The notes beneath the pieces were generated by a model, which worked only from the letters and a program-made list of their open reading frames with translations, had not been told where the DNA came from and did no database searches. A stretch of 64,000 nt of DNA from Nageia nagi (Eukaryota; Pinophyta), in contig JBITNC010000001.1 of the NCBI GenBank assembly GCA_050084985.1, forward strand, positions 63,178,001-63,242,000. Direction: 5' to 3'. Made by a program: the position numbers and the translations under genes. Within the stretch, counting starts at the first letter, position 1. The number at the start of each line of letters is the position of its first letter. Shown piece after piece: positions 48,771 through 58,769 of this stretch.

Positions 48771-49689
48771 GATCCTTTTAGGCTTAAAATTATATTAAAT
48801 GCATGTTTGATTTATTTTGCTTACCTTATGGATGAATGTGAATGCAGATGATTTTATTGTTGCACAATGTATTTGAGTTGATCATGTAAGGTGACAAAGT
48901 ATAATTTTTAGGAACATAAGTATGCAAATTTAAAAAATAATGAATCTATAAAATGAACTAAATCATATATCAATTTAATTACACATTATTATCTATGATG
49001 AAATTTGTAATCAAACAATAAAAGACACAATCAAGCATTAAAACCAGGTCACAAGGTACCAAGCAAAGTAATTAAAACTAGATACAAGTTTTTTCTTTTT
49101 AATATTATCAAATTTATGTTTTAATCAATTAAAATGATAAAAAATGCAATAAGGATAAACAAAATAACATTCTTTTTAATTATATTCCTAGAAATGCATG
49201 TTGTTAATGGCCTAAAAATTAGGTGAAAAATTGCTAGCAGCATGGGATTCAAGTATAATGGAAAAAAAATTAATAAATAGTGAAATAATAATTTCCTAAG
49301 TAAATTAAAAAGAAAATAACCAAATGTATTCAATGAACAACAATTCACAATGGTAGAAAAAAGGAACAACCTACCTAATGTACACTATTGTTTGATTTTT
49401 TATCATTTAAGCAATAACTTTATGTCCTTGAGGTGATTTGGCAACCCAGATACACTTTACAAATGCAAGGAAAAATAAAGGTACCTTCCTTGTTGCATTT
49501 TCCACACCATGGTTTGTGTACAAATAGTGATGCACATCATTAGCGAAGTTTGTTTCCTTTACTTTTTCCCCATTTTTTGATTTTCCATCTTTGCGCCCAT
49601 ATTTGTTAGTAAAATAATAATTCAGACAATGTGAAGTACTTATTGTGCCAATGCTACCTTTTGTTTATGAAGGTGGTAAAGAATTTGTG
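48771..49689. other. spacer between PMD remnant and gag
   Basis: No domain recognised. In element orientation this is where protease and RT would be expected after gag, and neither is visible. Confidence 0.35.
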
Positions 49690-51757
49690 AACACCCCTAA
49701 CTATCCATTATCAGGGTGCACAAGTCCATCATCTGTAGCAATGTTGTCATCCATCTTGATTGCCTTCTTGTTAATGAAATCTTGAATAATATTTCTTAGA
49801 ACTTTGTAATTTCTTATTAGATGTCTTGGTATCCTATGATAATTGCAAAATTCTTCGTATTGAAAATTCTTAGGCACCCCATTAGGAAATTTAGGCTTAA
49901 CAATAGGTGGAAGCTCAATAAAATCTTCTTTTATCAACACATTAAGAATATTTTCAATAATATTGGTCAACTTTGTGAAATTATTTTGAGATTTATTGTT
50001 ATTATTCTTCCTTTTATCAACATTATTCACATTAGTTTTCCTATTACTTTTAGGATTTTTAGCTTTCTTTTCATATGTTTAAGGTTTTTTATTATGTATA
50101 GCATAGAGTTTCTTAGTAAAAGCCTCTTTTTCAAACAAAACATCCATCATTTCAACCAATGTCATATCATGATTAGAGATAACTAATAGCTTATACAAAG
50201 AAAATAGAGCATTTGCAAATGTATCTTTCAAATCTTGCTCAGGCATAGTGATCTTATTACCAGTTTGTTTACATATTTTCATAAATTTAGATAAAGATTG
50301 GTTAGGCAATTGCTTAATTTTACATAAATATTTGAATTAAACCTTTTCAAAAATATTGTATTTAAAGTATTGCAAAAATTGATGTATCAAGCCTTCATAT
50401 TTATCAATGCTATTTTCAGGAAGAAGAAAGTACCATTTCAATGCATCATCTTTCAAACTATGTGAAAAAAAACTTAGCAAGCAAATCTTTATCATCCATA
50501 TATTCCATAGCTTCTTCTTGAAATATTTTAACATGCATTTTAGAATCTTGTAACCCATCAAACTTTGTAAATTTAATATTCTTTTTCCCAGTAAGCACTT
50601 TAGAAATAATTCTACCAGTCAAAGGATGTTTCAAGCAAAATAAGAGATCATCTTCATCATCATTAAGCAACTCTTTTTCCAATTTTTTATCCTTTCCTCA
50701 GTTGTATTTGAAATTATAGGATTTTTATTTTGAACAATAGGTATAGTAGCTATTGGACATGGTAGAGGGGTTTGATATGGAACATTGGTTACATTTTTAA
50801 GCTCATTTTCTTTAAGTGAAACAAATGGCCTAATTTTGTTTACCCTTTCATGTTCAAGTTTATCAAGCAATTTTACCATAAACTCAAATTATTTCTCATA
50901 AGGATCCATATGAAAGGGAGTGGTTTCTTGAATATCATGAAGGAATCCAATTTTAATATTATGCTCTTCTAATGACCAATTAGGATTACACTTATAAGCA
51001 TTGTTAATAATATTAACAACTTGTTCTCTAAGCTTAAAATTAGGATCTTCATTTTGTAAAATGGCCTTACCTTTAAAAAGCATTGTGATCATATTTGAGA
51101 ATCGGGTATTCATAATCTTCATCTTTTTTTTCATACCATCATACTCAACATTCATGTCACTTGGGGCCTTCACAATATCCATGTTTGCTTCAGGAGGAGC
51201 TTTTGTCTCAACTTTATTCACATTAGCAGTAGTGTGTTCGTAAGTTAGCATGTCATTAGCATTGTCTTGGTTGATAGTAGAAACCCTTTTTCTCATTGAA
51301 CTTGCATTCTCATAAGAAAATAAACTATTTGATAATTGGTAAATTGTAGATTTCTCTTCTAATAGCTCGTAATTTGTTAGAATATCAATAATAATTTTAG
51401 AATTATGAGGAAGAAACTATTTTAACTTTTCTCTATCAAATAGCAATTTCTTAATAGATCGAACATGATTAGGAATTATATCTAATTCTTCAATATTAGC
51501 ACTATAATTAGAAGTATCATCATGACTATTCAAGATCATATTTTCAAATTTAGAATGTTCAATAGTAGTAGCAAATCTATTAGGGGTTTCACCATTAAAT
51601 CCATTTTCTTATTAAAGCCTATAGATTTAATATCACTACATGCATCAAGATGAGGTTCTTGTAGAGGTAGGTTAGGATTATTCCTAACACTTATTCTAAT
51701 ATCATTAAAATTAACCTTACCCCTAGAAACCTTAGGTTGATCTACATTTAAATCCAT
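49690..51757 (-). pseudogene. gag remnant of antisense gypsy element
   Basis: Starting with ATG at 51757 (MDLNVDQPKVSRGKVNFND), the minus strand stays gag-like to 49690 with a few stops and shifts. The capsid part is near 50560-50340 (LKDDALKWYFLLPENSIDKY, QFLQYFKYNIF). A knuckle-like block CNYHRIPRHLIRN near 49850 matches the CEYHQTKGHTTNGC block of the young element's gag, with the last Cys lost. This places the element in the same Tat/Athila-like group. Confidence 0.75.
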
Positions 51758-51903
51758 TTTTTAAATATAGGTAGAATAAACCCTAGCTTTATCATTTTCT
51801 CTAGCTATTATACAAAGAGCTTCAGGTAGAGGGATGAATAATAGCAAAAATAGATTCATGACTTTTCATAAAGGATTCTCGATGTTTATACCTAGGTGTG
51901 TAA

Positions 51904-51923
51904 GAATTTCAAGTTCACCAAAA
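51904..51923 (-). other. primer-binding site (minus strand)
   Basis: Directly inside the 5' LTR the minus strand reads TTTTGGTGAACTTGAAATTC. Its first part, TTTGGTGAAC, equals the start of the young element's primer site at 53931. The primer tRNA was not identified. Confidence 0.6.
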
Positions 51924-52635
51924 TGTAGATTTTAATTTGTGCAATTATTAATAAATATAAATAAATAAATAGTCTATGAATATACAATGATATTCTCTAT
52001 ATCATATTACAATAAATGTACATGAAATGCATAAACCTAATATAGAGTGAGTCAAGAGAAAATTTATGTACAATCCTTAAAAGAATAATAAAAATGTACC
52101 TTTAGAGGATTGGGATCAAACTTTAGATGAACTCATAAAAAAAATTTGCAACAGTGAAGTAATGAGTTGTTCTCCAAAATTTGGACCTCCCGATCTAAAA
52201 GGCAAATGTTGCTAGCTATGTGGGAATAGTACATCGTTAGTTGCATGGAGATGGATGTTTCATATCATGTACAAAAGAGAGAATTCAAAGATCAAGGGGT
52301 ATAACAAATTTATCAAGATAAATGTCTTCAAGAGACACTATAAGTTTGATGTTTGGGACAAACACCTATCAAAGAGATATGATAGGGATGTCAACCTTCT
52401 TCTCTCGTATTTATAACCTGTAAGAAAATAAAAAGGATTGAAAGCTAACACATAATAATAATTATTATTATTTCTATATTCAAGATAATTTAAAAATATA
52501 AACCATAATATATGATATTGCATTGGTCCTAGCACCTGGTATTGCAATGTAATAACATTTTATCTTGATTTATGCATTATTGGCATTTAAATCATTTAAT
52601 GAGTCTAAATATGATTTATTAAAAAATCATCTACA
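51924..52635 (-). repeat. 5' LTR of antisense gypsy element
   Basis: Plus-strand TGTAGA...TCTACA, partner of 44075-44787. Minus-strand TTATAAATA (52416-52408) is a good TATA box for the element's promoter. Confidence 0.8.
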
Positions 52636-53096
52636 ATAATGATTAGAAGGTATGCACAAATTCGATTTTTTGAAAAAGACACATAAACATGTATGCAAAA
52701 TATGTAATAATACACAAGATCAGGGAATTGTTTGATAAGATGCATGATGCAAATAGTTTCATGGTCTAAAATGATTCCATGATACACATAAAATGGATTT
52801 TCTAGAAAGTTCCCATAAACATGTATGCAAAATATGGAAGAATATACAAGGCCTAGGAGTTATTTGAAAACATGCATAATCAAATAGTTTCATGGTCTAA
52901 AATGATTGCAAGATACACACAAAATGAATTTTTAAAAAAAGGCCCATAGACATGTATGCAAAATATGTAAAAATACATAAGGCTTGGGAAATTTTTTATA
53001 AAATGCATGATGCAAACACAATTTCTTGGAATGCAAAGATCATAGGATATGTAATTCATAGCTACAACAAGAATTTCCTTAAACTCTTTGACCTAT
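52636..53096 (+). pseudogene. decayed PPR-like tandem motifs, right part
   Basis: Four diverged repeats carry an ATGTATGCAAAATATG block and a following ATGCATGATGCAAA block. The best stretch, starting 52952, reads MYAKYVKIHKAWEIFYKMHD and then NTISWNAKIIGYV, close to plant PPR S/L motifs. The reading is ended by the young element's LTR at 53097. Confidence 0.6.
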
Positions 53097-53341
53097 TGTT
53101 AACACATAAAAATGATTTTATGTTTTTAAATCAATAAATTAATGAAATATGCTTGGCTTAACTATATGTCTTGAATGGATAAAAGTGATAATATCAATGT
53201 TTGGCTTGAATGGGAATATTGCATAGGTTATCTTGAATATTGTGTGAATCATCTTGTTTATTGATGTATTTATCTTAAATCTTGTGAATTAACCTTATTT
53301 ATGTGGATGCACGCCGACCTATGGGCGGTATTACCTATATC

Positions 53342-53350
53342 TATATAAAT
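53342..53350 (+). promoter_or_regulatory. LTR TATA box
   Basis: TATATAAAT in the first half of the LTR. The matching site in the second LTR (61321-61329) has lost one A. Confidence 0.55.
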
Positions 53351-53581
53351 AAGGGATCTAATAGTAAGTCCACAACAACAAGGATACACATGATCCCGCG
53401 TATGGTCTTGTAAGTGGCTACCCCTAAGGTATCTCTTGGTACCGCCTACAAGGCTGTGGTTTGTGTGCTTCCTTGCGCGAGCTATCCTGACATCTGCGAT
53501 CAATTCTGATATTATACTGCTATCTGAGATATCTATACTGAAGAACTGGACCTAACTGAGAGGTCAAAGCTATCAAGATAA

Positions 53582-53657
53582 GGCCGCCGGCGCTCCTTTG
53601 TGAACGGAAGAACACCGCCGGCGCTCTTATATTACTGAAACGGACCGCCCGCGGTCC
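53582..53657. repeat. three GC-rich palindromic units, 30-bp period
   Basis: GGCCGCCGGCGCTCC (53582), ACACCGCCGGCGCTC (53612) and GGACCGCCCGCGGTCC (53642) are exactly 30 bases apart. The same set occurs at 61561, 61591 and 61621. Related pairs lie in coding linkers and the 3' untranslated region of this element. Confidence 0.8.
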
Positions 53658-53930
53658 TCTTTTGGCATCATTGCAGGTTGCAACGCTGTTGGAAAGGTAG
53701 CTTATCATCAGTACGTCGCTAATATCTACGTCTTCCGTTGTCAGGTACGTTCCGTGAGGTAAGTACACAAATCACGGTCTTGGTTGGTTACATTTACACC
53801 TCTGAATAGTTATATGTTGTTCATTGTTATCTAGAATAAATTGCTATCCGTAGCTAGAATACAGATAATATTGAGTTTGTAGATAACCCCCTATTTACTT
53901 ATTTGCATTCTCAATTTTTATTTGTAAACA

Positions 53931-53950
53931 TTTGGTGAACCCGACGTGAA
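53931..53950 (+). other. primer-binding site
   Basis: TTTGGTGAACCCGACGTGAA starts right after the LTR. The position is right for a tRNA primer; part of it resembles the Lys-tRNA-type site, but the tRNA was not established. Confidence 0.6.
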
Positions 53951-54021
53951 CTACACATCATTACACTAAAACCCTAAAGGTTTTAGTTCAGATTAACATC
54001 TATTTTGTGAGTGTCTTAGTT

Positions 54022-56274
54022 ATGGAACAGCTCAAGTTATTCTTGCGTAGTCTTTCAAAAAGGGATTTGAATGAACTATTGGTAGAAATCAGACATGACG
54101 ATCCGGAGGGATCCGGAGGAAGGCAACATAGTGCTGAGGGTGACAATAGTAATGTTCAGGCCACAATGGAAGGTATGCAGAGGCAGATAGATAGATTGAC
54201 AAGGAGATCAGCTCCGCCTAGCGAGTCTTTCGAATTTGGTAGTCCTTTATGTGATGTCATTCGTAGGCATATGCCCCCAGCCGACTATATTAAGCCAAAG
54301 TTCAATAAGTTTAATGGTGGAGGAGATCCAAGGAGACATATACAAGGATTTCAGGATGAATGTGAACTCACAATTGGTACAGACCAAAGGTTGCAGGCTA
54401 AATTCTTCCCTCAGAGCTTGGAAGGAGATGCGCGAGAATGGTTCTATGGCTTACCTGAAGGGTCCATTACATCATTTGCAGAATTCAGTGACTTGTTTCT
54501 GGAGCAATATAAGCATAACATCAAGAAGGAGGTTATGCTATCAGATTTATGTGCTATTAAACAGGACAGTAATGAGCAATTGGATAAATTCGTTGTAAGG
54601 TTTAAAAAGATATGGCAGCAGGTAAAGACCAAGTTAACAGAAAAAGAGGTAAATAACATTTTTAAAGAAGCTGTTATATTGCCCCTGCAATCACATGTTA
54701 TTGATTATACACATCTCACATTTTCCGATATGGCATATAAATTGTTAGAGAAAGAAAAAGTCCTTGTGAAGCTAGGGTTTGTAAAGTATAGCAATGGTGA
54801 TAAGACTAAAGCAGAAGATAAGAGACCGCAATTGTCAAAGAAGGAGAAAACTATTCATGTGGTTGAAAAGACAAATGTGATGAAAGAAAGGAAATTTGTG
54901 AAATTTCCCATACCACCTAGGTATATCTTAAAAGATCTTATGGCAAAAGAATTATTACAACCTTTACCAAAGCAGGAAGAAGATCCTACAGCAGAAAGAC
55001 CTCCTTGGTATAGGGAAGATAGATATTGTGAATATCATCAGACTAAAGGCCATACTACAAATGGGTGTATAAGCCTTAGGGATAGAGTACAGAAACTCAT
55101 AGAAGAGGGATTTTATGTATGTCCAGCAAAAGTCCAGGATGTGGAGATAGAGCAACATGTCAATGTGATTTTTCACGAAGATATTTGTGCGGCACTCACA
55201 AGAGGGAGAGCTAGAGAAATGGTAGATCCAGTTACCTGCGAGAGGGAGTTACCAAAAGACCCTAGAAGTTTTGATTTAATTGAGCAATTAAAAAGCACAC
55301 CAGCTAAGGTTAGTCTCTTTGAATTACTTCAGATTTCAGCACCTCATAGAGAGATGATGAATCAGGTTTTTAGGAATAGTCAGGTAGATCGAAATATTTC
55401 TGTTGCTGCTTTTGCGGAAAAGGCTAGGATTTGGGGTAAAGGGGAAGTTATTGCATTTAACCCTAATGAGAAGCCTAGCAAGGATGTCACTAGGCTTCAC
55501 CCGCCTTTGTTCATTGAGGTGGAGGCCTTTGGAGTAACAGTTAAGCGGTCATTGATAGATGGGGGAGCAGCCCTAAATATTGCTACCACTCACTTGTTGG
55601 AGCAATTCGATCCAGATGTGCTACCTCCAAGGGAAGAAACCACCATGAAAGTCAAAGGATTTGATGGTATACCTAGAAAATGTGCAGGAACTATTACACT
55701 ACCAATTAAGGTTGGTAATAAAGTGCTGGATACTTTGTTTTATATCACGGAAGGAAGGCCTTCCTTTAACTTTATCCTTGGGAGACCTTGGATAGATGAT
55801 ATGGAGGGAGTGGCATCAACGCTACATAGGTGTTTTAAATTCTACTTTGAAGGGAACGTTTATAAGGTTGAGGCAGATGAACAGATGGCTAAGCAGTGTA
55901 ACTTTGTTTTCCCAGAGAGATTTGTTCCATGTGATGCGAAAGACGAAACCCTTCAAAACAGGAATGATCAGATCTACAGGAAAGCATTACAGAAAATCAA
56001 CGTGATGGATATCGGGATTGGTTCATATGTTATCACCAACATCAATGAGATTAGTCAGGATGAAAACTTTAATGAACAGCAACAAGGCAAGGAAGAAGAG
56101 CGCCCGCATTCATTTCTAAACATAGAGGACCGCCGGCGGTCTTTTTCCGCGGAAGAAACGGAGAAAAGTCAATCGAGTATAATTCCGTGTCAAGATGATA
56201 ATAATGTTCGTCAGGACGAAAACCCAGGAACAGTGCAGATAGAAGAGTGGGTGCTAGAACAGAATATCCAGTAA
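54022..56274 (+). CDS. gag-protease polyprotein
   Basis: A 750-residue ORF. The ATG at 54022 is preferred over an in-frame GTG at 54007 as this is eukaryotic. The capsid-type retrotransposon gag domain covers about residues 95-210 (DAREWFYGLPEGSITSFAEF). A CEYHQTKGHTTNGC block at residues 336-349 is a Cys-His-His-Cys knuckle, usual in this lineage. The protease has LIDGGAALNI (Asp513 is the active residue, with Gly where Ser or Thr is usual) and FILGRPWID near residue 585. The acidic C-terminus holds two GC-rich palindromic units at the DNA level. It would form the particle and process the polyproteins. Stop at 56272-56274. Confidence 0.9.
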   Translation: MEQLKLFLRSLSKRDLNELLVEIRHDDPEGSGGRQHSAEGDNSNVQATMEGMQRQIDRLTRRSAPPSESFEFGSPLCDVIRRHMPPADYIKPKFNKFNGGGDPRRHIQGFQDECELTIGTDQRLQAKFFPQSLEGDAREWFYGLPEGSITSFAEFSDLFLEQYKHNIKKEVMLSDLCAIKQDSNEQLDKFVVRFKKIWQQVKTKLTEKEVNNIFKEAVILPLQSHVIDYTHLTFSDMAYKLLEKEKVLVKLGFVKYSNGDKTKAEDKRPQLSKKEKTIHVVEKTNVMKERKFVKFPIPPRYILKDLMAKELLQPLPKQEEDPTAERPPWYREDRYCEYHQTKGHTTNGCISLRDRVQKLIEEGFYVCPAKVQDVEIEQHVNVIFHEDICAALTRGRAREMVDPVTCERELPKDPRSFDLIEQLKSTPAKVSLFELLQISAPHREMMNQVFRNSQVDRNISVAAFAEKARIWGKGEVIAFNPNEKPSKDVTRLHPPLFIEVEAFGVTVKRSLIDGGAALNIATTHLLEQFDPDVLPPREETTMKVKGFDGIPRKCAGTITLPIKVGNKVLDTLFYITEGRPSFNFILGRPWIDDMEGVASTLHRCFKFYFEGNVYKVEADEQMAKQCNFVFPERFVPCDAKDETLQNRNDQIYRKALQKINVMDIGIGSYVITNINEISQDENFNEQQQGKEEERPHSFLNIEDRRRSFSAEETEKSQSSIIPCQDDNNVRQDENPGTVQIEEWVLEQNIQ
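56098..56141. repeat. GC-rich palindrome pair inside gag C-terminus
   Basis: GAGCGCCCGCATTC (56098) and GGACCGCCGGCGGTC (56127) lie 29 bases apart, in frame, in a low-complexity acidic region. A CCGCGG remnant follows at 56147. Confidence 0.7.
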
Positions 56275-57803
56275 GGCATGAACGAAGAATTCAAACACAT
56301 TGTCCAGATATACATGCTTGTTTTGAGGAATCCAGGGAGGATAAGATTGAGGGATTGGGAGAATTGCCATTCCCTTTGTCATCAGAGGCTGAAGTTACCT
56401 GGTTAAATGAAGAAATCAAGGAAGTCAATATTGGCTCCCTAGAGACACCACGAATATTAAAAACAGGTAAGCTTCTTGAAGCACCACTGCAAAATGAATT
56501 AGTTCAATCTTTTTATGATTATTCCGAGTTGTTTGCATGGTCTTACAAGGATATGCCAGGATTAGATGAAAATTTTGTAGTTCATAACCTGGTAGTGGAA
56601 AAAGGGGCAGTTCCAGTAAAACAAAAACCACGAAAGATGCCTTTTCAAGTTTCATTACTCGTAAAAAAGGAAATAGAGAAATTGTTGGAAGTTGGATTTA
56701 TAAGGCCCATTGATTATTCAGAATGGATGGCTAATGTAGTCCCAGTTAAGAAGCCTACAGGTGAAATTAGAGTATGTACTGATTTTAGGGACCTCAATAA
56801 AGTTTGTCCAAAGGATGATTTCCCATTGCCCAACATAGATATGATCATTGACAGTCTAGCAGGGTATGAGATGCTATCATTTATGGATGGCTTTTCAGGA
56901 TATAATCAGATTAAAATTAAAGAAAGTGATCAACACAAAACAGCCTTTAGAACACCTTGGGGCAATTTTTGCTACAAGGTGATGCCGTTTGGTCTCAAAA
57001 ATGCAGGAGCTACATACCAAAGAGCCATGACGGCTATGTTCCATGATTTTATTCATAAGACAGTTGAGGTATATGTCGATGACATTTTGATTAAATCTAA
57101 AAACAAAGAGGATCATGTTCAAGATCTGAAAGCAGCATTTGAAAGAATGAGACAGTACAAGTTGAGAGTTAAACCACAGAAATGTGTATTTGGTGTGTCA
57201 TCAGGAAAACTCTTGGGGCATATTGTCTCAAGAAGAGGTGTGGAGGTGGATCCTAAAAAGATAAAAGCCATTACAGAAATGGCACCTCCAACAAACCTCA
57301 AACAATTAAGAAGTTTACAAGGAAAAATACAAGCCATCAGGAGATTTATATGCCAATTAACAGATAAGATAGCTCCTATGTCTCATCTACTTAAAAAGGA
57401 TGTTGAGTTCAAATGGGATCAGAAATGTCAAGAGGCATTTGATAAGATAAAAGAATATCTATTGCACCCGCCGGTGTTAGCCCCATATAGATATGGGGAA
57501 CCCCTTTGGCTTTATGTCTCGGCTACAAAACATGCATTTGGAGTAATGCTTGCAAAAAAAGAAGAGGATGGCAAAGAAAGGGCTATCTATTTTGTCAGCA
57601 GGACATTGAAAGATTATGAGACTAGATACACTCCTATTGAGAAGTTATGTCAGTGTGTGGTGTTTGCTACTGAAAAATTACGGCATTACCTAATCAATAG
57701 TGTTACACACGTGCTTACACAGGCTGATCCATTGAGGTACTTGATGTCAAAACCTTGCCTTGACGGAAGCAGCAAAATGGGTCATGTTACTCCAAGAGTT
57801 TGA
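56205..57803 (+). CDS. pol segment 1: reverse transcriptase and degenerate RNase H
   Basis: This frame is open from 56205 (after TAA at 56202) and is shifted -1 relative to gag, overlapping it for 67 bases. No ATG occurs near its start, so translation by frameshift is expected. RT starts near 56615 (KPRKMPFQVSLLVKKEIEKL), with TGEIRVCTDFRDLNKVCPKD, a GFSGYNQI block, and YVDD at 57072-57083. The first RNase H is near 57480-57700; its first catalytic Asp is replaced (LYVSATKHAFG), as expected of Tat elements. The frame is lost near 57757 by an apparent one-base insertion. Confidence 0.85.
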   Translation, partial: CSSGRKPRNSADRRVGARTEYPVRHERRIQTHCPDIHACFEESREDKIEGLGELPFPLSSEAEVTWLNEEIKEVNIGSLETPRILKTGKLLEAPLQNELVQSFYDYSELFAWSYKDMPGLDENFVVHNLVVEKGAVPVKQKPRKMPFQVSLLVKKEIEKLLEVGFIRPIDYSEWMANVVPVKKPTGEIRVCTDFRDLNKVCPKDDFPLPNIDMIIDSLAGYEMLSFMDGFSGYNQIKIKESDQHKTAFRTPWGNFCYKVMPFGLKNAGATYQRAMTAMFHDFIHKTVEVYVDDILIKSKNKEDHVQDLKAAFERMRQYKLRVKPQKCVFGVSSGKLLGHIVSRRGVEVDPKKIKAITEMAPPTNLKQLRSLQGKIQAIRRFICQLTDKIAPMSHLLKKDVEFKWDQKCQEAFDKIKEYLLHPPVLAPYRYGEPLWLYVSATKHAFGVMLAKKEEDGKERAIYFVSRTLKDYETRYTPIEKLCQCVVFATEKLRHYLINSVTHVLTQADPLRYLMSKPCLDGSSKMGHVTPRV

Positions 57804-58764
57804 TCTCAAGTTTGTCAAGCAGAAATCAATTAAGGGACAGGCAATCGCGGATTTTGTGGCAGAATTCCCTACAGGGGATAGTACAGAGCTTAGAGAGGAA
57901 TTCAAGGACGAATGTGCGTTGACAGATATCGCAGAGGCAACAAAAGAAGACCGCCCGCGGTCTATTTATAACTATGATAGAACCGCCGGCGTTCCATTTT
58001 TAAATGAATCTAAACCCTGGAAATTATACTTTGATGGGTCCAGATGTATGAATGGGTCAGGAGCAGGAATTGCGTTAATATCTCCGCAGAACGACGTCAT
58101 TCCTATGTCATATAAATTGTCATTCGAGTGCACTAACAATATGGCAGAATATGAAGCTCTCATATTGGGCTTGAAGGCAGCTATAGAAATTGGTATTTCA
58201 CGGATACATATTTATGGAGATTCACAGCTAATAGTCAAACAGGTAAACGAGGTTTATAAGACTAAAGATGAAAAGCTTATACCTTATAAGGATTACGTTA
58301 TTAAGTTACTCACGTATTTCAAAGAATATCAGTTGGAAAGTGTTCCCAGAAGTAACAACAGACTAGCAGACGCAATGGCAAGTGCGGCATCACTTATACC
58401 AGTGGAAGTTGAGAACAAAGAAGCTAGCTTCACCATCAGAAATTTAGGAACTTCATCCATTGCTGAAGAGAGCGAAATATGTATGGTTCAAAGAATTGGG
58501 TATGAGGAGAGTCCGTGGTACCAACATATCTTTAGATATTTGAAGGATGAATTTATTGATACTTCTTTGGATAAGCGAGAGCAGACCAGAATCAAGAGAC
58601 TTACGACTAGGTACGTAATCATTGGTAATGTGCTTTACAAAAGGTCATTTAATGGTATTCTTTTAAGGTGCCTTCTTACTGAGGAAATTGCAACAGTACT
58701 AGAACATGCTCATGGGGGGCATGTGGAGGGCATTTTAATGGGAGATCAGTTTTTGGCAAGCTGA
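57760..58764 (+). CDS. pol segment 2: second RNase H and integrase N-terminus
   Basis: The frame continues pol after the shift (FDLKFVKQKSIKGQAIADF). After a linker holding two palindromic units comes a full archaeal-type RNase H: Asp at 58033 (LYFDGSRC), Glu at 58147 (MAEYEALILGLK), Asp at 58219 (YGDSQLIVKQV) and Asp at 58369 (NNRLADAMASAAS). All four acidic residues are kept, so this domain is likely the working RNase H. The integrase zinc region begins near 58560 and is broken near 58729 by an apparent one-base loss. Confidence 0.85.
   Translation: MTEAAKWVMLLQEFDLKFVKQKSIKGQAIADFVAEFPTGDSTELREEFKDECALTDIAEATKEDRPRSIYNYDRTAGVPFLNESKPWKLYFDGSRCMNGSGAGIALISPQNDVIPMSYKLSFECTNNMAEYEALILGLKAAIEIGISRIHIYGDSQLIVKQVNEVYKTKDEKLIPYKDYVIKLLTYFKEYQLESVPRSNNRLADAMASAASLIPVEVENKEASFTIRNLGTSSIAEESEICMVQRIGYEESPWYQHIFRYLKDEFIDTSLDKREQTRIKRLTTRYVIIGNVLYKRSFNGILLRCLLTEEIATVLEHAHGGHVEGILMGDQFLAS
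57948..57995. repeat. GC-rich palindrome pair in RNase H linker
   Basis: AGACCGCCCGCGGTCT (57948-57963, a near-perfect palindrome) and GAACCGCCGGCGTTCC (57980-57995) lie in the linker between the two RNase H domains, in frame. Confidence 0.75.
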
Positions 58765-58769
58765 TCAGA

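Larger units (their letters stand above)
44075..52635 (-). mobile_element. antisense Tat-like gypsy element without pol, carrying an opposite-strand PMD gene
   Basis: LTRs at 51924-52635 (5') and 44075-44787 (3') both start TGTAGA and end TCTACA on the plus strand. A primer site lies inside the 5' LTR and a PPT inside the 3' LTR. The flanks are GCAAT (44070-44074) and ATAAT (52636-52640), a plausible duplication with two transitions; joining the flanks gives a continuous PPR-like sequence. The internal region has gag at 51757-49690 but no RT or integrase. A PMD gene remnant lies on the opposite strand at 46613-48678. Confidence 0.75.
24855..53096 (-). mobile_element. CACTA (EnSpm) transposon, right terminus not in window
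   Basis: The left terminus starts CACTAGACGAAAAAGGGC at 24855, preceded by TAA as a possible 3-bp duplication, and lies inside an older gypsy RNase H. Short TCACCA/TGGTGA motifs in both orientations crowd the first 300 bases. An antisense tnp2-type transposase gene runs from about 42005 to 28080. No matching TAGTG terminus was found before 53097, so the right limit given is only the start of the next large insertion; the PPR-like sequence may lie inside or outside the element. Confidence 0.6.
53097..53930 (+). repeat. first LTR of young gypsy element
   Basis: TGTTAACACA...TTTGTAAACA, 834 bp. It holds a TATA box and three GC-rich palindromic units. Compared with 61076-61909 it differs at G53715 (A in the partner), one extra A in the TATA region and one fewer C near 53421. 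Confidence 0.92.

Noticed and set aside
53520-53768. 82-codon minus-strand open frame in the LTR, repeated at 61499-61747
   Set aside because: Conserved only because the two LTRs are nearly identical; no domain, and it spans the GC palindromes.
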